Below are positions 30,301 through 39,374 of a DNA stretch of 64,000 bases, piece by piece. A model generated the notes under the pieces. That model was not told where the DNA came from and did no database searches. It saw only the letters and a list, made by a program, of their open reading frames with translations. The DNA is from Pseudomonas syringae KCTC 12500 (GTDB taxonomy: Bacteria > Pseudomonadota > Gammaproteobacteria > Pseudomonadales > Pseudomonadaceae), in contig NZ_AYTM02000001.1 of assembly GCF_000507185.2 (NCBI RefSeq), positions 72,982 to 136,981 on the forward strand. Direction: 5' to 3'. How positions within the stretch are numbered: the first letter of the stretch is position 1; the number at the start of each line of letters is the position of its first letter. A program made the position numbers and the translations under genes.

Positions 30301-30399
30301 AGGAAAGCTCAAAAAAGTCGCGACACCGGCCAGCAAAATCAGCAAGGCGACAAACAGGGTCAGGCGGCTTGCGCCCATGGCGCGGGAGGTAAGATTCAT
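27346..30399 (-). CDS. RND efflux pump inner-membrane permease
   Basis: 1017 aa, the normal size for the HAE-1/AcrB-like superfamily. It has twelve predicted membrane helices in the RND pattern: one N-terminal, a large periplasmic loop, a block around residues 330-540, and a duplicated second half. A conserved helix 4 segment (ILALGLLVDNGIVIAEDIE) carries the proton-relay acidic residues, and NNAVLLLERIEAE is its counterpart in the second half. It uses the proton motive force to export small molecules with the lipoprotein adaptor encoded just upstream and the outer-membrane factor of the same operon. Its start overlaps the adaptor stop by 4 bp. It looks closer to TriC/VexF-like pumps than to MexB, but the substrate cannot be read from the sequence. 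Confidence 0.93.
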   Translation of the reverse strand: MNLTSRAMGASRLTLFVALLILLAGVATFLSFPSQEEPSVTVRDALVSVSLDGLSAERSEELLARPLEERIRELAEIKNVLTTVQPGRVIVQVTAYDNVKDLGLLWQRLRAKVSETSGGFPPGTQGPFVDDDFGRVAVASVALTAPGFTMSEMRGPIKRLRNQLYALKGVDQVQIYGLQDERIYLDVEHQTLAAAGLSPQQLLQQLQARNLIATGGNPVIGQQSTTLSISGEVLSLEQLRQFPVQLPNGQKVALQNLSRVSVSPVDPPETEAIYQGQDAVVLAVSMQPGLNVQTFGDALRKRLGELEQQLPTGFTLHVVTFQSSVVEHEMSKMYHVMAETVVIVMCVVMLFLGWRTGLVVGVIVPLTILSTLLIMRALGIELQTVSIAAIILALGLLVDNGIVIAEDIERRLHAGEDRRSACEEAGRTLMIPLLTSSLVIVLAFSPFFLGQTSTNEYLRSLAVVLATTLISSWLLSVTVTPLLCFYFARMPAVKASADDADEYASVFYRGYRKVIEGLLNHSLIFIACMMGLLALAVVVLTRVPYDFLPKSDRMQFQIPLVLEPGSSSRDTSRAVRDISQWLSSDQDVEHSIGYVASGGPRIVLGLNPPLPAPNIAYFTVSVREGANLDAVIERARQFVLTQHPEIEAQPKRFSMGTTEAGIAVYRVIGPDEEVLRGIARQIEQALSALPGTLDVHDDWRTRLLRYDVVVDPYKALQAGVATQDIAQALQLRNSGLSVSSLQDGDIAVAIVAREQSTLSKPGNDLDSTLIYPASGGAPLMLSAIATVEPRAEASTLQRRNLQRAITVVGHNPSMTATSIVEQLAPQIAAISLPAGYHIEPGGEIEDSAEANQALLQYMPHALVAMLLLFVWQFNSFRKLLIVISSVPFVLIGVALALVLTGYPFGFMATFGLLSLAGIIVNNAVLLLERIEAEREQGLAVRDAVVNAAIKRLRPIVMTKLTCIIGLVPLMLFAGPLWEGMAITIMGGLALGTLVTLGLIPILYALLFDRFERWRKAS

Positions 30400-31529
30400 T
30401 GCGCATCACCGGTCAGGCGAGTGTCTGAATGAAACAGCGTGACGGGCTGACCGTCCTGCAGAAAAGCAGCGCCGGCAGTGACCACTTGCTCACCAGCGGT
30501 TAGCCCGCTGACGACCACTGCCCGTCCTTCTCTGACCGTACCCAGCGTGACAGAGCGGACGGCGACTGTTCCTCCCGGCTGGTAGACGAAGACTTCGGCA
30601 ACGTGGCTGCTGGTCCCCATCCATAATGCTTGCACCGGAACTGACAGCGACTGTGCGTCGGCAGCGGGATGCATTTGCACAAGCAGCGTGACGCCACTGG
30701 GCAGCCTGCCGGCAGGCCGCAGCACTCGGAACACAGCCGTTCTGACCAGCCCGTCATCGGCTCGGGGCGAAATGCCTTCCAGGGCGAGATCAAACCCTAC
30801 CGTACCGTCTGCGCTGCTGGAGGCGCTGGCGAGGTCGCCCGGCTCAAGCGACTCGGCAAGTGCCAACGGAACAGCTGCCACCACTTGCTGCTCCGTAGCG
30901 GATTCGACATCCAGCAGCACCTGCCCGGCGGACAACAAGCTCTGCGGTTGTGCATGACGAGCCACCACGCGCCCGGCAAAGGGTGCGATCAACCGGGTGC
31001 GATCCAGTTCGCGACGGGCCAGGTCCAGCTCGGCTTGCGTGCGGATCAGCTCGGCGCTGGCTTGTTCACTGGACGACTGGGCCGACTCGACGACGCTCTG
31101 GGCGACACTGCCCGCTGCGAGCAGGTTTTGCTGACGCTGGTAGTTACGCTGGCGCTCCAGCGCCTGAGCCCGGGCCAGCCGCAAAGCGGCCTGCGCCTCC
31201 TGCAGACGCAATTGCGCGGGCTGTGGATCAAGGCGGGCGAGCACCTGGCCCGGCTTGACGCTATCGCCAATGTCGACCCGCAGCTCTGTCAGGGTGCCTG
31301 CCGATTCAAACGCCAGACTGGCGCGCTCCTGCTGTCGAACGGTGCCGATGAAGCGCAGCGCAGCGCCCTCTCCCGCCCGCACCGTCTCAACCTTGACTGC
31401 CCGGACAGGCGGAACGCTGGCCGTCTGTTTATCACCGCAGCCACTGATCATCAGGGTGATCAGCACGACGCCGCAAGCGCGTGACACACGCCTCCGTAGA
31501 GCCAGAAACGCATCAGGATTCAATCGCAT
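30396..31529 (-). CDS. RND efflux periplasmic adaptor (membrane fusion lipoprotein)
   Basis: 377 aa from the ATG at 31529; a TTG four codons earlier (31541) is also open. A lipobox (LMISGC) shows it is a lipoprotein anchored in the inner membrane. Order: barrel-sandwich half, a long alpha-helical hairpin (LRLQEAQAALRLARAQ through LDLARRELDRTR, rich in Gln, Ala and Arg), the second lipoyl half (LIAPFAGRVVAR), then beta-barrel and membrane-proximal domains. It links the permease to the outer-membrane channel. It lies between the mipA-like gene (16-bp gap) and the permease gene (4-bp overlap), all co-directional. Confidence 0.92.
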   Translation of the reverse strand: MRLNPDAFLALRRRVSRACGVVLITLMISGCGDKQTASVPPVRAVKVETVRAGEGAALRFIGTVRQQERASLAFESAGTLTELRVDIGDSVKPGQVLARLDPQPAQLRLQEAQAALRLARAQALERQRNYQRQQNLLAAGSVAQSVVESAQSSSEQASAELIRTQAELDLARRELDRTRLIAPFAGRVVARHAQPQSLLSAGQVLLDVESATEQQVVAAVPLALAESLEPGDLASASSSADGTVGFDLALEGISPRADDGLVRTAVFRVLRPAGRLPSGVTLLVQMHPAADAQSLSVPVQALWMGTSSHVAEVFVYQPGGTVAVRSVTLGTVREGRAVVVSGLTAGEQVVTAGAAFLQDGQPVTLFHSDTRLTGDAQ

Positions 31530-31545
31530 GGCAGGCTTCAACCCT

Positions 31546-32394
31546 TCAGAAAGCGTAATTCAAGGCAATCAGGCCACTGCCTTCGGCATCGGTCTCGACC
31601 AGCGGGCTGCCACGGGTCTGGTCGGTGTAATGCGTCACCCCGACGCTGGCGACGGTTGACCAGTGGGCGTCGAAGGTATGCTGCCAGGCGAGCGCCGCCG
31701 AGTACGCGTAAATGCCGCTGTCTGCGTTGAAACGGGAGAAGCCGGTGCGCTGACTCTGGATCGGGCTCACGCCGAAATAAGTCTGGTTGTAACGGCCGTC
31801 CCCGGCGTGCGCATCGATGTCGAGGGTCACCGTATCGGACTGGCTGTGGTAAGCGATGCCCTCGAAACCCAAACGGTAGCGATTGCCACGTTGTTCACCA
31901 GCCACCCGCAGTTCGGCCTCGGCACTGACGGACAGCCACGGCATGAGTTGCTGAGAAACCATGAAGTCGCCCACGGTCGCGCCCTTGACGGTACCCATCC
32001 CTCTCAGCTCGTTGGAACCGGGCCGATTCGTGCTGTTTTTCTCGGTCCGACCGAAATCGTAATTGAGTGCAGCGCTGGCGCCGAACCCGGAATCCGACTG
32101 CCATTGCAGCCCCAGACCGCGCGTGGTGTCGGCGAAGAAGATGCCGCGCTGGACCGTCAGCATGGGCACCACCTGACTGCGGTATTCATCGGCCCCCATG
32201 TAGCGCGGCAGCACCGCCATGCCGAGCCCGAAATTGACGTTGAACCGGTCACCCAGCATCGACTGGCTTTCAGCGGTGCTGTCCTGGGCACAGGCCTGAC
32301 CGGCCAGGGTCATGGCCGCAGAGGTGATCAACACGGTCAGCACAGGTTTAAGCAGCGCAGACAGCAGGTGAGTACGAGAGATTGCAGGGCTCAT
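31546..32394 (-). CDS. MipA/OmpV family outer-membrane protein
   Basis: 282 aa. It has a signal peptide (cleavage near QACA-QD, about residue 36), an early NFGLGMAVLPRYMGADEY motif typical of MipA/OmpV, an alternating amphipathic beta-strand pattern throughout and a C-terminal LIALNYAF ending in Phe, as expected for a barrel. E. coli MipA scaffolds murein-synthesising and hydrolysing enzymes; other family members are porin-like or linked to antimicrobial uptake. It sits inside the efflux operon between the outer-membrane factor (19-bp gap) and the adaptor. GGAG lies 8 nt before the ATG. Family is firm, function in the pump context is unknown. Confidence 0.9.
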   Translation of the reverse strand: MSPAISRTHLLSALLKPVLTVLITSAAMTLAGQACAQDSTAESQSMLGDRFNVNFGLGMAVLPRYMGADEYRSQVVPMLTVQRGIFFADTTRGLGLQWQSDSGFGASAALNYDFGRTEKNSTNRPGSNELRGMGTVKGATVGDFMVSQQLMPWLSVSAEAELRVAGEQRGNRYRLGFEGIAYHSQSDTVTLDIDAHAGDGRYNQTYFGVSPIQSQRTGFSRFNADSGIYAYSAALAWQHTFDAHWSTVASVGVTHYTDQTRGSPLVETDAEGSGLIALNYAF

Positions 32395-32413
32395 GGGGAT
32401 ACTCCGGTTTCAT

Positions 32414-33886
32414 TCAGGATTGGGGTGGGGTTGTCGGTTCTGCTCCGTGCAGCACTCGAAACAGATCGATGCGGTTTTGCTGCAGCGCATCGAGGGACTT
32501 GCGAGCGGCTGCGTCGGCCTCGGCAATACGGAGAGTGGAAACCAGCAATGCAGTACGCTCGACAGCGCCCGCATTAAGCTCAAAGGACAGGCGCCGCACT
32601 TTTTCCTGGACCAGCGCAACACGCTCGACCTCGTTGCGGACATGGTTCAGGGCCTGCTGACGGCGGGTCAGCACAGCGGACATTTCACGGAAGGCGTTCT
32701 GCACGGCCTTTTCATACTCGGCCACCGCGATCTGCTGACGCACCTTGGCAAAATCCAGGTTGGCCTGATTACGCCCGCCGTCGAACAGCGGCAGATTCAA
32801 TTGCGGCGTGAACAGCCAGGCACCGCTGCCGTTGCTGAACAAGGTGCGCAGGCTGTCGCTCTGCAAGCCCACGCCGGTACTGAGTTTTATCGACGGAAAG
32901 AACGCCGCACGGGCAGCACCGATGTTGGCATTGCTGGCCTTGAGGGCTTCTTCGCGCTGACGGATGTCGAAACGCTCAAGCAGACGCTGGGACGGCAAAT
33001 TCGACAGCCAAGGCGGCGTCTCGACCAACGCGGCAGTCAGCGCAGGAGTGTCTGGCGTGCTGAGGGGCAACGCTGTCGAATAGCCGGTGAGCAACAACAA
33101 GGCCTGCGACGCGTTGGCGTGATCGCTTGCCGCATCCTGTACCTGCTGTTGCGCAGTCAGGGTGTCGAGGCGCTGTGCCATCAGATCGTCCAGCGAAAGC
33201 GCGCCTTGACGCTGCTGCTCTTCGGCCGCCTTGACCAGCATCAGCCGGGCCTCGTGAACCGCCTGCGCATCCTGCTGCACGGCAGCCGTCAGACGCTCGG
33301 CCAGCCAGGCGCGGGCGACTTCCGCGATCAGCGCACCGCGTGCCGCCAGCTGGCCGTAGGTGCTGGCCAGATAATCGTGCCGCGCCGCCTCCGACAGGCT
33401 GCGCACGCGCCCGAAGAAATCCAGTTCGAAGTCAGAGACGCCCACCGACGCTATGGAAATGTCCTGACCATAACGCTCGTCGGCGGCCGCATTATCGAAG
33501 TGCTGACGATCGCGCTCGACACCTGCAGCAAGGGTCGGAAAGCGATCGGCACGGGTAATGCCGCGCATTGCCCTGGCCTCCTCCACACGCAGCACCGCCA
33601 CACGAAAATCGCGATTGAACGCCAGGGCCGATTGCAGCAGACCGCGCAGCTCGCCCTTCGGCGATAACTCGCCAGCAAGCGCTTCTTCGTCGGCACTGAG
33701 CACGACGGCTGTGGAGGTATTCGGAGCCGCGACCACAGCAGACACCTGATCGACAGGGACCGGCAACGCCGGACGCTGATAGGCCGGTATCAACGAGCAG
33801 CCCGAAAGAACCAGGCTCGCCAGCATGGCCAGGCAATACCGGCGGCGGTTGCGGATACGCTTGGACAGCGGTGTACTCATCGGCAT
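32414..33886 (-). CDS. Outer-membrane efflux factor lipoprotein (TolC/NodT family)
   Basis: 490 aa from the ATG at 33886 (the frame also extends to a TTG at 33943, which I consider too far upstream). A basic N-terminus is followed by the lipobox LVLSGC and the YQRP segment characteristic of NodT/OprM-type lipoproteins. Two OEP repeats follow (about residues 75-280 and 290-480), with long coiled-coil helices such as YEKAVQNAFREMSAVLTRR. It forms the trimeric exit duct of the tripartite pump and is the first gene of the minus-strand operon (this gene, mipA-like, adaptor, permease). It is divergent from the response-regulator gene, with 98 bp between the start codons. Confidence 0.92.
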   Translation of the reverse strand: MPMSTPLSKRIRNRRRYCLAMLASLVLSGCSLIPAYQRPALPVPVDQVSAVVAAPNTSTAVVLSADEEALAGELSPKGELRGLLQSALAFNRDFRVAVLRVEEARAMRGITRADRFPTLAAGVERDRQHFDNAAADERYGQDISIASVGVSDFELDFFGRVRSLSEAARHDYLASTYGQLAARGALIAEVARAWLAERLTAAVQQDAQAVHEARLMLVKAAEEQQRQGALSLDDLMAQRLDTLTAQQQVQDAASDHANASQALLLLTGYSTALPLSTPDTPALTAALVETPPWLSNLPSQRLLERFDIRQREEALKASNANIGAARAAFFPSIKLSTGVGLQSDSLRTLFSNGSGAWLFTPQLNLPLFDGGRNQANLDFAKVRQQIAVAEYEKAVQNAFREMSAVLTRRQQALNHVRNEVERVALVQEKVRRLSFELNAGAVERTALLVSTLRIAEADAAARKSLDALQQNRIDLFRVLHGAEPTTPPQS

Positions 33887-33957
33887 AGGATCTGTCCGCG
33901 ACAGTGGGCTCTGGGCAGCATCCTGAACGTCGACTTTCAACAAACCGTTCGTGAATT

Positions 33958-33974
33958 ATCAAGATTTGATCAAG
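33958..33974 (+). promoter_or_regulatory. Direct repeat between the efflux operon and its divergent two-component system
   Basis: ATCAAG occurs at 33958 and 33969, 11 bp apart, in the context TTATCAAG-ATT-TGATCAAG. Tandem sites about one helical turn apart are typical for OmpR-family regulators. The second half overlaps the Shine-Dalgarno region (AGAGG) of the regulator gene, so it could be an autoregulatory site or chance. Confidence 0.35.
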
Positions 33975-33984
33975 AGGCGCTCTC

Positions 33985-34674
33985 GTGTCAGGAAAACGCA
34001 TTCTTATCGTTGAAGACGATGCCGACAGTGCCAGCATTCTTGAGGCTTACCTGCGTCGTGACGGTTTAAACGTCGGGCTGGCCGAAAACGGTCAGCGCGG
34101 TATCGATATGCACCGTCAGTGGAAACCCGACCTGATTCTGCTGGACGTCATGCTGCCGCTTGTCAGTGGCACGGACGTGCTTTCGGCAGTCCGGCGCTGC
34201 AGCGACACGCCGGTGATCATGGTCACCGCCATGGGCGACGAACCGGAAAAACTCGGCGCCTTGCGCTATGGGGCCGACGATTATGTGGTCAAGCCCTACA
34301 ACCCGCGGGAAGTAGTGGCCCGTGTGCATGCGGTTCTGCGGCGCTCCCAGCAGAACGGCAGCAACGAGCGTCATTTGCGCTACCAGAACCTGCTGGTGGA
34401 GCTGGACGCCGTCACCGCAATCATTGAAGGTCAGGATGGCGCAGAGACCGTGCTCGACCTGACACCTACCGAGTTCAAGATCCTTTCGACGCTGCTGAAA
34501 ACGCCGTCCAAGGCTTTCACTCGCGAAGAGCTGCTGGAAATCTGCCTTCCCGACAGCGAGGCGCTGGCCAGGGTTGTCGATGCGCATGTGCATAACCTGC
34601 GGCGCAAACTGGAGATCCATGGCGTGGACAACGTGCTGGTCACCGTCCGTTCGGTTGGCTATCGGTTCAGGTGA
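33985..34674 (+). CDS. OmpR-family response regulator, divergent from the RND efflux operon
   Basis: 229 aa starting with GTG, preceded by AGAGG. The receiver domain (about 1-120) has the acidic pocket Glu10/Asp11/Asp12, phospho-acceptor Asp54 (LLDVMLP) and Lys103 (VVKPYNP). The C-terminal winged helix (about 135-229) has LTPTEFKILSTLL and RVVDAHVHNLRRKLE and ends in VRSVGYRFR. Its stop codon nearly abuts the kinase start (5 nt between), so the pair is an operon. Similar regulators control RND pumps (BaeR/AdeR/CreB type). Divergence from the pump operon suggests it regulates that pump. Confidence 0.92.
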   Translation: MSGKRILIVEDDADSASILEAYLRRDGLNVGLAENGQRGIDMHRQWKPDLILLDVMLPLVSGTDVLSAVRRCSDTPVIMVTAMGDEPEKLGALRYGADDYVVKPYNPREVVARVHAVLRRSQQNGSNERHLRYQNLLVELDAVTAIIEGQDGAETVLDLTPTEFKILSTLLKTPSKAFTREELLEICLPDSEALARVVDAHVHNLRRKLEIHGVDNVLVTVRSVGYRFR

Positions 34675-34679
34675 TCCTC

Positions 34680-35855
34680 ATGCGACATTTTTTCAGGCAC
34701 AGACAAAAACCGTTGTGGCACTGGGTCGGCATGCGCATGAGCATGCTCGCCGTCGGTGCGGTCATCGTCATCGCATTTTGCATGTGGCTGCACGTCACGG
34801 TCTCTGACTGGCTCACTCTGCAGGCCATGCCGGCCGACGTGCGCATGGAGTTCCTGCGGCTGCAGGCCGAGCCCACCCTGGACATGGTCAAGCTACGCGA
34901 ACTGTTCTTCGAGTATTACCCGATCGAAAACCTGCTGCCGGGCATTGCCAACAAGGAATGGTGGGTGCTGGCAGCACTGGTATTGGTGGCGATCCCGATC
35001 ATCCTATTCTTCGGCTTTCTGTTTTCCCGCCCGCTTTCCAGCCAGTTCTCTTCGATTGCCAGAGGCGCACGTCAAGTCGCCCAGGGCGACTTCAAGACGC
35101 GCCTGCCGATGAGCACCAACGGCCCGGACGAATTGCAGGCGCTGGTCAGCGACTTCAATACCATGACCACACAGCTCGGCCGTTACGAACTGGAGGTCAG
35201 CGAATCCAGCGCCATGATTGCCCATGAGCTGCGCACGCCACTGAATGCGGCCATGGGACGCATACAAGGCATGATCGACGAAGTGTTCCCGCGTGACCTG
35301 GCACAACTGGAAATGGTCCACCGCCAGCTCGGCCAGTTGAACAAACTGGTGAGTGATCTGCACCTGCTCTCGCTCGCCAGCGCGGGTCAGCTGACCCTGG
35401 ACAAGACGGAGTTTTCCCTTGAGAAACTGGTGGTCGAACGGCTGAGCTGGTTTGCCACGCCGCTCGATGAGGCAGGTGTCGCCGTGACGATCGATATCCC
35501 GCGGAAATTGATCGTCAACGCCGACCGTGACCGGATCGGTCAGGTGGTGAATATTCTCGTTGAGAACGCGCTGCGCTATTCGGCGATGGGTGGCGAGCTG
35601 CTGATTGTCGGCAAAGCCAGCGCAGGGCGCATGGAACTGACCGTCTCGGACCGCGGGCCCGGCTTTGACTCGGAGAACCTCGAACAGGTATTCGACCGCT
35701 TCTGGCGTGCCGAACGTTCGCGGGCGCGTTATTCGGGAGGCAGCGGCCTTGGCCTGTCGATCGCCAGAGCCATTTGCCTCGAGCATGACGGCACTATCGA
35801 GGTCCGCAACAAGCCAGGCGGAGGATCCGTCATCCGCCTGAATATTCCGGGCTGA
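34680..35855 (+). CDS. Membrane sensor histidine kinase, partner of the upstream regulator
   Basis: 391 aa from the ATG at 34680, with AGGTGA 6 nt upstream; a GTG at 34671 overlapping the regulator stop is possible. Membrane helix 1 is at about residues 21-43, a small periplasmic sensor loop at about 44-93, and helix 2 at about 94-116. A HAMP domain (to about 170) and a HisKA domain with the phospho-acceptor His182 (IAHELRTPLN) follow. The HATPase domain contains ENALRYS, DRGPGF and GGSGLGLSIA. It ends 23 bp from the convergent SulP gene. It is predicted to sense an envelope signal and control the divergent efflux operon. Confidence 0.92.
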   Translation: MRHFFRHRQKPLWHWVGMRMSMLAVGAVIVIAFCMWLHVTVSDWLTLQAMPADVRMEFLRLQAEPTLDMVKLRELFFEYYPIENLLPGIANKEWWVLAALVLVAIPIILFFGFLFSRPLSSQFSSIARGARQVAQGDFKTRLPMSTNGPDELQALVSDFNTMTTQLGRYELEVSESSAMIAHELRTPLNAAMGRIQGMIDEVFPRDLAQLEMVHRQLGQLNKLVSDLHLLSLASAGQLTLDKTEFSLEKLVVERLSWFATPLDEAGVAVTIDIPRKLIVNADRDRIGQVVNILVENALRYSAMGGELLIVGKASAGRMELTVSDRGPGFDSENLEQVFDRFWRAERSRARYSGGSGLGLSIARAICLEHDGTIEVRNKPGGGSVIRLNIPG

Positions 35856-35878
35856 GCCTGCCTGCCCGGCCCCGCAGA

Positions 35879-37366
35879 TCAGTGCCCCATCAACGAATCG
35901 ATGCCGTCCGGCTTATCATGCACACCAAACCGGTCCACCAGCGTAGCGGTGGCCCGGTTCATGCCTATAACGTCGACGCTGATGCCTGCCTTTCTCAGTT
36001 TCAAAACCACCTTGTCCAGTGCGGCCACAGCGGTGATGTCCCAGAAGTGCGCCTCGCGCAGATCGATGACCAGTGTCTCAAGGCTTTCGCGCAGGTCGAA
36101 TGAGTCCATGAAACGGTCAGCGGAGGCGAAGAATACCTGGCCGGTCACGTAGTAGGTGCGATGGCTGTGGAAGGGATCACGATGCGACGTGACGTCAAGG
36201 AAGTGAGCGATCTTGCTGGCAAAGAACATCGCGGCAAGCAGAGAACCGACCAGCACACCGTAGGCAAGGTTGTGGGTCGCCACGACCACCACCACGGTGA
36301 CCACCATCACGATGTTGGTCGAGAGCGGGTATTCCTTGAGGTTGCGGATCGATCCCCAACTGAAGGTACTGATCGACACCATGATCATCACCGCCACCAG
36401 CGCAGCCATCGGAATACGCGCCAGCCATTCGCCGAGAAACAGCATCATGATCAACAGCAGTAAACCTGCGCTGAGGGTTGAAAGGCGTGTTCTGCCGCCA
36501 GACTTCACGTTGATCATCGACTGGCCGATCATGGCGCAGCCGGCCATGCCCCCGATCAGTCCGGTGGCGATATTGGCAATGCCCTGCCCTTTGCACTCAC
36601 GGCTTTTGTCACTGGAGGTATCGGTCAGGTCATCGACGATGGTCGCGGTCATCATCGACTCCAGCAGGCCCACCACGGCCAGCGCGGCGGAATACGGCAG
36701 AATGATCAGCAGCGTGTCGAGATTGAGCGCGACATCCGGCCACATGAAAGTCGGCAGGCTGTCGGGCATTGCGCCCATGTCACCCACGGTTCGTACGTCA
36801 AGCCCCATGTAAATGGACATTGCGGTGAGCACCAGAATGCACACCAGCGGCGAAGGCAGCAGCTTGCCCAGCACCGGCACACGCGGGAACAGGTAGATGA
36901 TTGCCAGGCCCGCTGCGGTCATCGCGTACACCGGCCAGGTCACATGGGTCAATTCCGGCAACTGGGCCATGAAGATAAGAATCGCCAGTGCATTCACGAA
37001 CCCGGTAACCACCGAGCGTGAAACGAAGCGCATCAACTCACCCAGGCGCAGATAGCCGGCGATGATCTGCAATACGCCGCAGAGCAAGGTGGCGGCCAGC
37101 AAATACTGAAGCCCGTGCTCTTTGACCAGATTCACCATCAGCAAAGCCATCGCACCGGTGGCCGCAGAAATCATCGCCGGGCGCCCGCCCACGAAAGCGA
37201 TGACCACGCAGATACAGAACGACGCGTAAAGCCCGACTTTCGGGTCTACCCCGGTAATGATGGAGAACGCGATGGCCTCTGGAATCAGGGCCAATGCAAC
37301 CACCAGCCCGGCCAATACATCGGCACGAACGTTGGAAAACCACGCAGCTTTGATTTTTTCTAACAT
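35879..37366 (-). CDS. SulP family anion transporter with STAS domain
   Basis: 495 aa from the ATG at 37366 (AGG about 9 nt upstream); the frame also extends to 37399. Ten to fourteen membrane segments cover about residues 15-390 with the SLC26/SulP signature ([24 protein letters not shown]), and a C-terminal STAS domain covers about 400-495. Bacterial SulP proteins carry sulfate, bicarbonate or dicarboxylates; the substrate cannot be decided here. No carbonic anhydrase gene is adjacent. It is convergent with the histidine kinase gene. Confidence 0.92.
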   Translation of the reverse strand: MLEKIKAAWFSNVRADVLAGLVVALALIPEAIAFSIITGVDPKVGLYASFCICVVIAFVGGRPAMISAATGAMALLMVNLVKEHGLQYLLAATLLCGVLQIIAGYLRLGELMRFVSRSVVTGFVNALAILIFMAQLPELTHVTWPVYAMTAAGLAIIYLFPRVPVLGKLLPSPLVCILVLTAMSIYMGLDVRTVGDMGAMPDSLPTFMWPDVALNLDTLLIILPYSAALAVVGLLESMMTATIVDDLTDTSSDKSRECKGQGIANIATGLIGGMAGCAMIGQSMINVKSGGRTRLSTLSAGLLLLIMMLFLGEWLARIPMAALVAVMIMVSISTFSWGSIRNLKEYPLSTNIVMVVTVVVVVATHNLAYGVLVGSLLAAMFFASKIAHFLDVTSHRDPFHSHRTYYVTGQVFFASADRFMDSFDLRESLETLVIDLREAHFWDITAVAALDKVVLKLRKAGISVDVIGMNRATATLVDRFGVHDKPDGIDSLMGH

Positions 37367-37784
37367 GGGAATACCTGTGACAGACGCAGCAAGACGCACG
37401 GCAGCGATTGCCGGGCGAGCAGGAGCATCGGTTTTCGATTAAGTAATCAGAGTGGGAGTGGCAGCGACCAAAAAACGGGCGCAGCAACGGGCGACTGCAG
37501 CAAAAAGGCAGTCAGGTGTTGCGAGGGGGGCGTAGCGCTAAGGCGGCGTAGGCAGCCAGTTGGAACGGGACACGTCTATTTCCTTCGATGGGTCGTAAGG
37601 CGCTGGCATCATAGACCTATCCGTTTGAGGGGTTCAAGCGCAAGCCATCTCCCCGAACGACCTGAGTGACGGGTGGCGTAACACTCTGCAACACCTGCAA
37701 AAGCCATCTGATCCTGTTTTTTACAGCCCTTTTGTCTCTGTTCGTTATGGCCGGTTTCGCTCATGATGCAGCCTTGTTCATTCG
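37367..37784. other. Divergent promoter region between SulP and MocR-type genes
   Basis: About 420 bp without a supported gene. It must contain the SulP and MocR-type promoters. I see no riboswitch or clear terminator. A T-rich stretch (CTGTTTTTTACAG, 37714-37726) that is partly self-complementary lies just before the MocR-type gene and is a candidate operator or promoter element. Confidence 0.4.
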
Positions 37785-39203
37785 ATGCCGCTTATGAAAC
37801 GCTACGAAAAATTCGCCGCCGACATCTCGGAAATGATTCGCAGCGGCGTCCTGCCCGCCGGGGGAAAAGTCCCGTCCGTACGCGTCGCGAGTCGCACCTG
37901 GTCCGTCAGCCCGGCAACGGTCTTCAAGGCCTATTACCTGCTGGAAGACAAGGGACTGATTCAGGCCCGCGCACGCTCCGGGTATTACGTGCGCGAGCAT
38001 GCCGCCAATGCACTGACCGAGCCTGAACTGATCAGACACACCAGCGAAGGCACCGAACTGGGCGTCAGCGACCTGATCTTTTCAGTGCTCGGCTCGCTCA
38101 AGGACCCGGACACCGTGCCGTTTGGCTCGGCGTTTCCCAGCCCGCACCTGTATCCGCTGGCGAGCCTGGCAAAGTCGATGGCGTCAGCTGTGCGTGCGCT
38201 GACGCCTGCGGGCATCGTCAGCGACATGACCACCGGGAATCCCGAACTGCGCCGACAGATCGCCCTGCGCTACATGATCAGTGGCGTGCGCTTGCCGGCT
38301 GACGAACTGGTCATCACCAATGGCGCGATGGAAGCCCTGAACCTGTGCCTGCAGTGCGTCACCGAGCCCGGCGACCTGGTCGCCATCGAAGCCCCGGCGT
38401 TCTATGCCTGCCTTCAAGTGCTGGAGCGTCTGAAGCTGAAAGCCGTCGAAATCCCCGTGCATCCGCGTGACGGCGTGGACCTCGACTCGCTGCAGGACAG
38501 CCTGACACGCCTGCCGATCAAGGCTTGCTGGTTCATGAGCAGCTTTCAGAACCCATTGGGCGCGAGCATGACTCAGGAAAACAGGATCAGGCTCTACGAC
38601 CTGCTGGAACAGCATCAAATCCCGTTGATCGAGGACGATGTGTACGCCGAACTGTATTACGGCGCCAAGGCGCCTCACCCGGTGAAAAGCCTGGATCGCA
38701 GCGGACTGGTGATGCACTGCAGCTCGTTTTCCAAGACCCTCGCGCCCGGCTATCGGGTCGGCTGGGTGGCAGGCGGACGTTACACCGAGCAGATTGACCG
38801 CCTCAAGCTCATGACCACCCTCTCCCCTTCGGTCCCCGCCCAGGCCGCGCTCGCCGACTACCTCAAGCATGGCGGCTATGACCGCCATCTGCGTAAACTG
38901 CGTGACACTCTCGAACTGCAACAAGGCGCGATGCTCGCCGCTGCCGCCCGCTATTTCCCGGCGGCGACACGCGTCACCCGCCCCGTCGGCGGCTACTTTC
39001 TGTGGTTCGAATTCCCCGAGCAGGTTGATTCGCTGCAGCTCTTTCAACTCGCGCTAGCGCAAGGCATCAGCCTCGCACCCGGCCCGATCTTTTCCGCGTC
39101 ACGGCGCTTCAAGAATTGCGCGCGCCTCAACTACGGCACGCCCTGGGACGAACGCAGCGAGCAGGCCATGGCGATGTTGGGGCGTATCATCGCGTCGTTC
39201 TGA
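37785..39203 (+). CDS. MocR-type transcriptional regulator (GntR wHTH fused to aminotransferase-like domain)
   Basis: 472 aa. The N-terminal GntR winged helix (about 1-75) contains LPAGGKVPSVR and SPATVFKAYYLLEDKGLI. A fold-type I aminotransferase-like domain follows, with the NGAMEALNLCL segment, IEDDVYAELYY, and the PLP-binding lysine Lys317 in SSFSKTLAPGYRVGW. MocR proteins generally sense PLP or amino-compound adducts and regulate neighbouring metabolic or transport genes. It is divergent from the SulP gene. The start may be 37785 or three codons later (37794); no strong ribosome-binding site discriminates between them. Confidence 0.92.
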   Translation: MPLMKRYEKFAADISEMIRSGVLPAGGKVPSVRVASRTWSVSPATVFKAYYLLEDKGLIQARARSGYYVREHAANALTEPELIRHTSEGTELGVSDLIFSVLGSLKDPDTVPFGSAFPSPHLYPLASLAKSMASAVRALTPAGIVSDMTTGNPELRRQIALRYMISGVRLPADELVITNGAMEALNLCLQCVTEPGDLVAIEAPAFYACLQVLERLKLKAVEIPVHPRDGVDLDSLQDSLTRLPIKACWFMSSFQNPLGASMTQENRIRLYDLLEQHQIPLIEDDVYAELYYGAKAPHPVKSLDRSGLVMHCSSFSKTLAPGYRVGWVAGGRYTEQIDRLKLMTTLSPSVPAQAALADYLKHGGYDRHLRKLRDTLELQQGAMLAAAARYFPAATRVTRPVGGYFLWFEFPEQVDSLQLFQLALAQGISLAPGPIFSASRRFKNCARLNYGTPWDERSEQAMAMLGRIIASF

Positions 39204-39374
39204 GCGTTTTCATGCCTTGCATAAAGGCAACTGATCCGTATTTTTAAGCTGTTTCTGAATCTGTACCAGAATCTGTATGAGCACGATAATGGCAGCGCTT
39301 TCAAACGCGCAGGCCAACCGCCAGAAGCGATACCTGCGGCTCGTTACAGACAGATCGATCAGCAGGAGACGCTC

